From: JBBQQK01 sp038216025
GTDB taxonomy: Bacteria > Patescibacteriota > UBA1384 > XYA2-FULL-43-10 > 1-14-0-10-43-13
DNA: 8,460 nt
Assembly (NCBI GenBank): GCA_038216025.1
Contig: JBBQQK010000050.1
Span: 1 to 8,460 of the forward strand
Direction: 5' to 3'
Shown here: positions 4,309 to 8,460 of the stretch, in pieces
Layout: each line of letters opens with the position of its first letter
Numbering within the stretch: position 1 is the first letter of the stretch
The notes under the pieces: generated by a model
Seen by the model: only the letters and a program-made list of their open reading frames with translations
Told to the model about the DNA's origin: nothing
Databases searched by the model: none
Program-made: the position numbers and the translations under genes

Positions 4309-4554
4309 ATGAAACATCAAAACATCTACAACAGACTAAGGCGAATTGAAGGGCAGATTCGCGGCATAGAGGACATGGTTGCTAAGGATAAGCCGGAGGA
4401 GCAAATTTTGATACAGCTTGAAGCAGCCAAATCATCATTGGCTTCGACTATTTCTAGTCTCTGGGATTCTTTCTTGATTCCCGAGGATAACGGTAAATAT
4501 TCCATAGATCCGGAAAAAGCGGCTATTCTTCTGAAATTCCTAAAGAAAACATAG
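4309..4554 (+). CDS. CsoR/DUF156-family transcriptional regulator without canonical metal ligands
   Basis: These small all-helical proteins form tetramers that bind operator DNA and release it when a metal (Cu, Ni), persulfide or formaldehyde is sensed. The first helix signature RLRRIEGQIRGIEDMV (residues 9-24) is unmistakable. At 81 residues the length is slightly below the usual 85-100. The sensing residues are all missing: the first Cys position (usually in a YC motif) is E30, and the His and Cys of the HXXXC motif in helix 2 align with F55 and E59. The whole protein has no cysteine. It therefore should not sense copper, nickel, sulfur or formaldehyde in the known way. The basic face of helix 1 needed for DNA binding is kept. 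No Shine-Dalgarno is visible and an upstream TAA at 4288 limits the start to 4309. A CsoR-type dyad lies about 110 bp upstream. It is monocistronic, with a strong terminator. Confidence 0.85.
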   Translation: MKHQNIYNRLRRIEGQIRGIEDMVAKDKPEEQILIQLEAAKSSLASTISSLWDSFLIPEDNGKYSIDPEKAAILLKFLKKT

Positions 4555-4568
4555 ATCGAGTTTCTTTA

Positions 4569-4614
4569 TATAAAACAAAAATCCCCATGCGTGGCCGGGG
4601 ATTTTTGTTTTATA
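4569..4614. terminator. strong bidirectional terminator between convergent genes
   Basis: Positions 4569-4586 and 4597-4614 pair perfectly over 18 bp (core ATCCCC/GGGGAT, flanked by A-rich and T-rich arms) with a 10-nt loop. It serves the plus-strand DUF156 gene (14 nt after its stop) and, from the other side, the minus-strand membrane-protein cassette that ends at 4647. Confidence 0.92.
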
Positions 4615-4646
4615 AATTAATTATGGGTGGTTGATTTTAGTATAAT

Positions 4647-4796
4647 TTAAAATAATTTATCTCCAAATATTGTGCCAAGCGTTAAGGCCAGTATTGCTAC
4701 TACGCTCATTGATATTGCTTCAACGGCACTTAATTTAGTGTACTCAATGTTCTTCGTTCCTGCGATCGCGATTTCTTTTTTGATTTTTTCTTTCAT
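4647..4796 (-). CDS. 49-aa single-span membrane protein of unknown function
   Basis: This short gene encodes MKEKIKKEIAIAG...TKLSAVEAIS followed by a hydrophobic helix, about residues 27-45 (ISMSVVAILALTLGTIF), and ends GDKLF. The basic N-terminus and the single apolar span predict a small membrane protein with its N-terminus in the cytoplasm; the highly charged first helix could bind a partner or nucleic acid. I do not recognise a family. The ATG has no own Shine-Dalgarno but overlaps the TGA of the preceding frame as ATGA (4793-4796), the classic layout for translational coupling. The unit has a consensus promoter (4963-4992) and shares the 18-bp terminator at 4569-4614. No frame on the opposite strand competes. 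Function unknown; a toxin-like or complex-accessory small membrane protein are both possible. Confidence 0.6.
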   Translation of the reverse strand: MKEKIKKEIAIAGTKNIEYTKLSAVEAISMSVVAILALTLGTIFGDKLF

Positions 4797-4935
4797 TTTT
4801 TGTTTTCGCTTTTTATAGCGTTCTCCCGCTCTTTCAGGGCAGCTCCAAGAAGTTTGTAACTTAATGGAATTAATTTTAATTGGTTCTACCGGTTCCTAGC
4901 CGGTAAGATTTACTTTTAATTATTTTATCGTTCAT
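4793..4935 (-). pseudogene. 47-codon ORF upstream of the membrane protein, apparently frameshifted
   Basis: AAAGGAAAG stands 3 nt before an ATG (4935-4933) that opens MNDKIIKSKSYRLGTGRTN and stops at TAA (4878-4876). One base back, a second frame is open from 4885 and reads NQLKLIPLSYKLLG...NAIKSENKK, ending in a TGA that overlaps the ATG of the downstream membrane protein. Good initiation in one frame and a coupled stop in another suggest one gene of about 47 codons with a -1 shift near 4880-4885. I do not recognise the product; it is basic and its second half looks like an amphipathic helix. There is no slippery heptamer, although a TACCGG/CCGGTA hairpin (4888-4906) lies just before the junction. 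Alternatives are a 19-aa leader peptide, a true pseudogene, or a one-base sequence error. Confidence 0.45.
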
Positions 4936-4962
4936 ATTCTTTCCTTTTCAGGAAATTAAACA

Positions 4963-4992
4963 ATTATAACATACCACATAACCTTTTGTCAA
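4963..4992 (-). promoter_or_regulatory. near-perfect housekeeping promoter of the minus-strand cassette
   Basis: On the minus strand TTGACA (4992-4987) and TATAAT (4968-4963) are both exact consensus, with an 18-nt spacer and TG one base before the -10 (extended -10). A start near 4956 leaves a leader of about 20 nt that holds the AAAGGAAAG ribosome site. It is the strongest promoter by eye in the window. Confidence 0.85.
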
Positions 4993-5042
4993 TAGCTAGG
5001 TTTGCTTTTATTGTGTTGTGGTATTATTATTGGTCAACAAAC

Positions 5043-5072
5043 TTGATTAATCCCTCTCTTTTTTCGTATAAT
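5043..5072 (+). promoter_or_regulatory. promoter of the ferredoxin (and possibly ATPase) transcription unit
   Basis: TTGATT (5043-5048), an 18-nt spacer and a consensus TATAAT (5067-5072). The start site would be near 5079, followed by AGGAAAGG 5 nt before the ATG at 5105. It is divergent from the minus-strand cassette promoter, 50 bp away. I see no terminator between the ferredoxin and the membrane protein/ATPase pair, so all three may be transcribed from here. Confidence 0.7.
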
Positions 5073-5104
5073 TAATTAGTAATAAAATATTAGGAAAGGT
5101 ACAT

Positions 5105-5308
5105 ATGCCAAAAGTAAAGATTAGCGAAGAGTGCATCGGATGTCGTGCCTGCGAAACATTTAAGGCAACTGACGATACAAATTTATTTGAAGTCAAAGAC
5201 GATGGTTTTTCACATTTCACCGGAAAGTATTGCGACGAAGTCAAGGATTCCGTTCAAGACGCAATAGACGGTTGTCCCGTAAGCGCTATTTCAGTTGACG
5301 AAGCCTAA
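5105..5308 (+). CDS. single-cluster [4Fe-4S] ferredoxin
   Basis: A 67-residue electron carrier of the cytoplasm. Ligands of one [4Fe-4S] cluster are C10, C13 and C16 (CIGCRAC) plus C57, followed by Pro (GCPVSAIS), as in monocluster bacterial ferredoxins. The middle is acidic, which is usual for docking to basic partners. A fifth cysteine, C43, has no obvious role. AGGAAAGG 5 nt before the ATG is a good ribosome site. The gene leads the ferredoxin - membrane protein - AAA+ ATPase run, 50 bp before the next start, but there is no known functional link between those proteins. Candidate client enzymes in an anaerobe include radical SAM proteins such as NrdG in this window; that is inference only. 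Confidence 0.95.
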   Translation: MPKVKISEECIGCRACETFKATDDTNLFEVKDDGFSHFTGKYCDEVKDSVQDAIDGCPVSAISVDEA

Positions 5309-5358
5309 TGTGGTCTGAGGCAGAAATGATTTATTTTAGAAATCTATAGCAACTGTTG

Positions 5359-5751
5359 ATGCGGAATAACGGAGGGGATATTACAATAGTAGGAATATTT
5401 TATCACTGGTGGTACAAGGAAATGTTTCCTCGTTTTTTGTTGTACATAAAAAACTTTTTTGCATATTTGACTGACTTGTTTTCGGTAAAAATATGCCTCA
5501 ATACTTTATTTTATCCTTGGAAAAGAGACAAGATTAGCTACGACGGCCTAGCCATAAAGGAAAAATTTGAAGCCTTTAGCATGAATATGGTTTCAAGGGG
5601 TGTCGGTGCTCTTATAAAGCTAACCACGATTTTGGTCTACATAATCGCTATGGCCGCCACTTTTATTCTGACAGGGGCGGTAATATTTATATGGCTTCTT
5701 TATCCGTTGATTTTTATCTTTTTAATTATTCTCTCTATCGCTAATGTCTGA
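5359..5751 (+). CDS. small membrane protein coupled to the Clp-like ATPase
   Basis: About 121-130 residues with aromatic-rich N-terminal part (FYHWWYKEMFPRFLLYIKNFF), a FYPWKRDK motif (52-59 counted from the TTG at 5356), a conserved-looking KFEAFSMNMVSRGVG segment and two closely spaced C-terminal membrane helices (about 84-106 and 108-129). I recall short membrane proteins with a similar xPW(R/K)R motif beside membrane-anchored Clp-like ATPases in Patescibacteria, but no function is known to me. The stop TGA overlaps the ATPase start by 8 nt, so the two are translationally coupled and probably act together. The start is unsure: ATG at 5359 (or TTG at 5356) lacks a ribosome site, while GGAGGGG at 5371-5377 sits ahead of in-frame ATT/ATA codons (5380, 5386), just before the FYHWWY region where such proteins seem to begin. 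Confidence 0.8.
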   Translation: MRNNGGDITIVGIFYHWWYKEMFPRFLLYIKNFFAYLTDLFSVKICLNTLFYPWKRDKISYDGLAIKEKFEAFSMNMVSRGVGALIKLTTILVYIIAMAATFILTGAVIFIWLLYPLIFIFLIILSIANV

Positions 5752-8227
5752 GAAAAAATACATTATAAAACCAAAAGGCACGCTCCAAAGCAAATTATTG
5801 ATGTTTGATGCTTTTTGGCGAGGCTGTCTAGTTAAAGCTGTAAGCATTTTAATTCTAGTATTTGGTGTCTTGTCTATTTTAATCCTAGCCAACAATTTAA
5901 CCGGGGCGTTGCCACAATATAAGTTGAATAATGGAGTTGTTATTTTCATTATTGCTCTTGGATTTATGGAATTACCACTGTTTTTATTTCACAAAGACTT
6001 AGCTAATATCCAATCTTTGAAAAATGATAGCGCTGACAATCTCTTCAATAGGTTTGATCTTGATTTAGCCAAGGCTACCAGCGGTATTTATTCGAAGGAG
6101 GCTAGTACCAAAGATTTGATACTCTCTTTGTCCAAAACTCATGATGCCAATTTTATCTTTTTTCGATTAGGGATCGGCGAGAAGAATCTAGAGGAGATTA
6201 TTACGCATTATACTGGCAATTATTCCCCGCAAGATATTGCTATCAAGGCATTTGAAACAGCAACCGAAAAGGGACGGAGTCAAATACAAGTTGGAGATTT
6301 TATTGAATCTATATTCAAGACAGATGCGTTCTTTCAGGAAATCTTGAATATCTATAAGCTGAACATCTCCGATATCCAGAGAGTAGTTGACTGGCTCAAT
6401 AGAATGAAAGAAGAAATTAAAACGAAGAATGTTCTATTGTCGGCTAATAATTTTATATTCACTGGCGGAATTGGCCGTGATTGGGCGTACGGCTATACTT
6501 TATTTCTTAAACATTTTTCCTATGACATCATAAATATCATTAAAGATAATGGTCTTAACCTGGAAATTGTCGGCCATGAAAGGGAGATCGGCGCAATAAA
6601 GGAATCACTACTCTCAAATTCAGGCAACAACGTACTAGTAGTTGGCGAACCTGGTGTCGGAAAAAGAACTGCTGTCTTGGGTTTTGCCAAGCAAGTTACG
6701 GAAGGGCGCACCAACTCTCCGTTGGACCACCGTCACATTCTTCAAATTGATATAGACTCTTTACTAGCAGGTGTTTCTAGTCCGGGAGAAATTACAGAGA
6801 GGGTCATGTCGGTTTTTTCAGAAGCCTCAAGTGCTGGTAATGTCATCATATATATAGAAAACTTTCAAAATATGCTATCGTCCGGAGATGCTGGGCGAAG
6901 CGATCTTTCTCAAATTTTGTTGCAAGTTCTGGAATCTCCTTCTATCTCCATAATAGGTACCTGTGATGTAGCAAGTTATCATCAATATATAGTGCCTAAT
7001 ACAGCTTTCAATCAAAGAATAACAAGAGTCGATATAGCCGAGCCAACTGAGAGCGAGATGCTGGAAATACTTGAAAATGTTGTTTATCAAATAGAATACC
7101 GAACAAAGTGTATGATTCCTTATGCAACGATAAAACAAACTTATACTTTAGGGGAAAAATATTTACTGAATATGCCCAATCCTGAAAAATCTATCAATCT
7201 GTTAGACAGAGCAGCTGCTTTTACTTCTTCCAAAAGGGGTCAAACAATAATTGGGGCAGAAGATATCGCCGATTATGTCTCTGAGAAATTCAATGTTCCG
7301 GCCGGAGATGCAGAAACGGGAGAAAGGCAAAAATTACTTTCTTTGGAGGCAGAGATGCATAAGGATGTAATAGGGCAAGATCAGGCAATCTCCGCTGTTG
7401 CCAATGCCTTAAGGCGTGCTCGTGCCGGCGTGGTCAACAGTAAAAAACCAATTGGATCATTTCTTTTCCTTGGTCCTACCGGAGTTGGAAAAACAGAAAC
7501 TGCCAAATCATTGGCCAGATCATACTTTGGCGGAGCTGACCGGATGATTCGTTTTGACATGTCTGAGTATCAAAATAGGGATGATATCTACCGCTTTATT
7601 GGCTCCAACATAAGAGGGGAAAATATTCCGGGGGCTCTTACAACTGCCATTCGTGAAAATCCTTTTTCCTTGTTACTTTTTGATGAAATAGAGAAAGCAT
7701 GCCCCGAAATACTCGATTTGTTTTTGCAGATGTTGGATGAAGGGGTGATTACTGATGGAACTGGGCGCAAAGTATCTTTTTCTAACTGTATAATAATTGC
7801 TACTTCAAATGCCGGTTCGGATCTCATACGCAATGCAATTACTTCCGGTCAAGATTACAATACTGTCAAAAAAGACCTCATCTCGTATCTTCAGGATAAG
7901 GGAATTTATCGCCCTGAATTCCTGAATCGTTTTTCTACAGTTGCTGTATTTTCGCCTTTGTCAGAAAATCAGATACAGCAAGTGGCTGGCTTTATGTTTG
8001 AGGATCTTAAAGCTGATATTTTTGCCAACAAAGGCATAAGCATAGATGTCGCACCGGAAGTATTGGCAATTCTGGCTAAAATGGGCTTTGATCCTCAAAT
8101 GGGTGCCCGTCCTATGGCAAGAGTTATTCAAGAAAAGATTGAAGACATGCTGGCTCAAAAGATATTGGCTGGCGAATTGAATAGAGGAGACAGTTTTGCT
8201 ATTACGCCAAGCGAAATCCAGCCTTAG
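5744..8227 (+). CDS. membrane-anchored Clp/Hsp100-like double AAA+ ATPase with degenerate first ring
   Basis: Architecture: two membrane helices (about 29-49, 63-82), a Clp_N-like helical domain (about 100-225), AAA+ domain D1 (about 270-515), and D2 (about 535-820). D2 is catalytically intact: Walker A GPTGVGKTE (577-585), Walker B LLLFDEIE (D647, E648), sensor-1 ATSNAG (686-691), arginine finger R729 in EFLNRF, sensor-2 GAR (787-789). D1 is degenerate: GEPGVGKR has Arg where Ser/Thr should follow the lysine, and Walker B is IIYIEN, with Asn373 in place of the catalytic Glu. The pore loops lack tyrosine: AGVSSPGEI (342-350) replaces the usual KYRGEFE, and NIRGENIPG (622-630) replaces GYVGYEE. 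There is no M-domain insert and no LGF/IGF ClpP-docking tripeptide after SNAG. It is probably a membrane-tethered remodelling ATPase, not a ClpP partner. Start overlaps the previous gene; no own ribosome site. Confidence 0.93.
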   Translation: MSEKKYIIKPKGTLQSKLLMFDAFWRGCLVKAVSILILVFGVLSILILANNLTGALPQYKLNNGVVIFIIALGFMELPLFLFHKDLANIQSLKNDSADNLFNRFDLDLAKATSGIYSKEASTKDLILSLSKTHDANFIFFRLGIGEKNLEEIITHYTGNYSPQDIAIKAFETATEKGRSQIQVGDFIESIFKTDAFFQEILNIYKLNISDIQRVVDWLNRMKEEIKTKNVLLSANNFIFTGGIGRDWAYGYTLFLKHFSYDIINIIKDNGLNLEIVGHEREIGAIKESLLSNSGNNVLVVGEPGVGKRTAVLGFAKQVTEGRTNSPLDHRHILQIDIDSLLAGVSSPGEITERVMSVFSEASSAGNVIIYIENFQNMLSSGDAGRSDLSQILLQVLESPSISIIGTCDVASYHQYIVPNTAFNQRITRVDIAEPTESEMLEILENVVYQIEYRTKCMIPYATIKQTYTLGEKYLLNMPNPEKSINLLDRAAAFTSSKRGQTIIGAEDIADYVSEKFNVPAGDAETGERQKLLSLEAEMHKDVIGQDQAISAVANALRRARAGVVNSKKPIGSFLFLGPTGVGKTETAKSLARSYFGGADRMIRFDMSEYQNRDDIYRFIGSNIRGENIPGALTTAIRENPFSLLLFDEIEKACPEILDLFLQMLDEGVITDGTGRKVSFSNCIIIATSNAGSDLIRNAITSGQDYNTVKKDLISYLQDKGIYRPEFLNRFSTVAVFSPLSENQIQQVAGFMFEDLKADIFANKGISIDVAPEVLAILAKMGFDPQMGARPMARVIQEKIEDMLAQKILAGELNRGDSFAITPSEIQP

Positions 8228-8349
8228 TTGGCTTTGGCGGTTCAATAAATGTATTTTTTTATGTATTCGAGATGACTTGGAATTCTTTCTGCTAGTATTT
8301 TTTCGAAAATTTAATCCAGCACTGAGCTTTGTCAAATGGTCTGAACAAT
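8228..8349. other. intergenic end of the ATPase unit
   Basis: About 120 bp after the ATPase TAG. AT-rich, with a T7 run at 8253-8259 but no hairpin before it, so I cannot point to a plus-strand terminator. No gene or RNA is recognisable. Confidence 0.5.
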
Positions 8350-8380
8350 AAAAAGTGCGCACGGATTACTCCATACGCAC
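8350..8380 (-). terminator. intrinsic terminator of a minus-strand gene entering from the right
   Basis: On the minus strand GTGCGTATGGA, loop GTAA, TCCGTGCGCAC form an 11-bp stem with two G-U wobbles and a GNRA-type loop, followed directly by TTTTT. The two wobbles become C-A mismatches on the plus strand and no T-run follows there, so it works for the minus strand only. Confidence 0.8.
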
Positions 8381-8406
8381 CCACAGTGCTATTTCTCAGT
8401 TACTGG

Positions 8407-8460
8407 TTACATTACTCGAATGTCACCATCAGACTGGAACGCCGTCCGATTTTCCGGATT
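8407..8460 (-). CDS. C-terminal end of an unidentified minus-strand gene (partial)
   Basis: A terminator to the left on the same strand implies a gene entering from the right edge. The frame ending at TAA (8407-8409) reads NPENRTAFQSDGDIRVM; its stop is 26 nt before the hairpin, like the 15-23 nt spacing of the other two minus-strand genes with hairpins. A second frame ending at TAA 8412-8414 (RKIGRRSSLMVTFE) is nearly as good and cannot be excluded. Too short to identify. Confidence 0.4.
   Translation of the reverse strand, partial: NPENRTAFQSDGDIRVM

Noticed and set aside
4793..4895. Third minus-strand frame open upstream of the 49-aa protein in its own frame (EPVEPIKINS...)
   Set aside because: No ATG, GTG or TTG start and no ribosome site; the ATGA overlap favours the neighbouring frame instead.
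5722..5949. 75-codon minus-strand ORF opposite the membrane protein/ATPase junction
   Set aside because: Antisense to well-supported coding sequence and lacks a ribosome site.
7961..8362. 133-codon minus-strand ORF
   Set aside because: Mostly antisense to the conserved D2 C-terminal part of the ATPase, compositionally odd, and it runs through to the stem of a minus-strand terminator.

Overview
The window looks like a chromosomal piece of a Candidate Phyla Radiation (Patescibacteria, probably Parcubacteria-like) bacterium. The reasons are a membrane-anchored Clp/Hsp100-type ATPase preceded by a small 'xPW' membrane protein, an anaerobic ribonucleotide reductase pair, a stand-alone RRM RNA-binding protein, many short genes with compact hairpin terminators, and dispersed palindromic repeats of a type common in these genomes. 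TGA is used as a normal stop (position 5749), so this is not a lineage that reads UGA as glycine. The phylum-level call is inference from gene content; no marker gene is present.

Layout. 1-1090 (+): the C-terminal end of anaerobic ribonucleotide reductase (nrdD), a 39-codon ORF in the same frame just after its stop, then the activase nrdG, which carries an in-frame repeat insertion. 1140-1916 (-): a two-gene transcription unit of unrecognised small proteins with excellent Shine-Dalgarno sites and a 12-bp terminator hairpin. 2051-2373 (+): an ASCH-domain gene broken by a -1 frameshift. 2411-2945 (-): another unrecognised small gene with a GTG start and its own terminator. 2959-3460 (+): a NUDIX hydrolase, divergent from the preceding gene. 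3461-3783: a gene-poor leader region with a promoter. 3784-4134 (+): a monocistronic RRM protein with a strong terminator. 4140-4308: an intergenic region with a CsoR-type inverted repeat embedded in a promoter and five DnaA-box-like motifs. 4309-4554 (+): a CsoR/DUF156-family regulator lacking all the canonical metal ligands. 4569-4614: an 18-bp bidirectional terminator. 4647-4992 (-): a previously unlisted small cassette with a near-perfect sigma70-type promoter, a frameshifted 47-codon ORF, and a 49-aa single-span membrane protein whose start overlaps the previous stop as ATGA. 5043-8227 (+): a ferredoxin, a two-span membrane protein and the membrane-bound Clp-like AAA+ ATPase, the last two overlapping by 8 nt. 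8350-8460 (-): the terminator and C-terminal end of another minus-strand gene.

How the parts fit. nrdD/nrdG supply deoxynucleotides under anaerobic conditions; NrdG needs one-electron reduction, and the low-potential ferredoxin further along is a possible donor, although nothing in the layout links them. The membrane protein and the Clp-like ATPase are translationally coupled and very probably work together at the membrane. The ATPase has a degenerate first AAA+ ring, no M-domain, no ClpP-docking tripeptide and no tyrosine pore loops, so it is unlikely to be an ordinary ClpC unfoldase. The minus-strand genes form independent small units interspersed between the plus-strand genes, each ending in a compact hairpin.

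The best candidates for something undescribed are the non-canonical membrane ATPase module, the ligand-less DUF156 regulator with its operator/DnaA-box region, and the minus-strand small membrane-protein cassette. All homology statements come from reading motifs, not from database searches.
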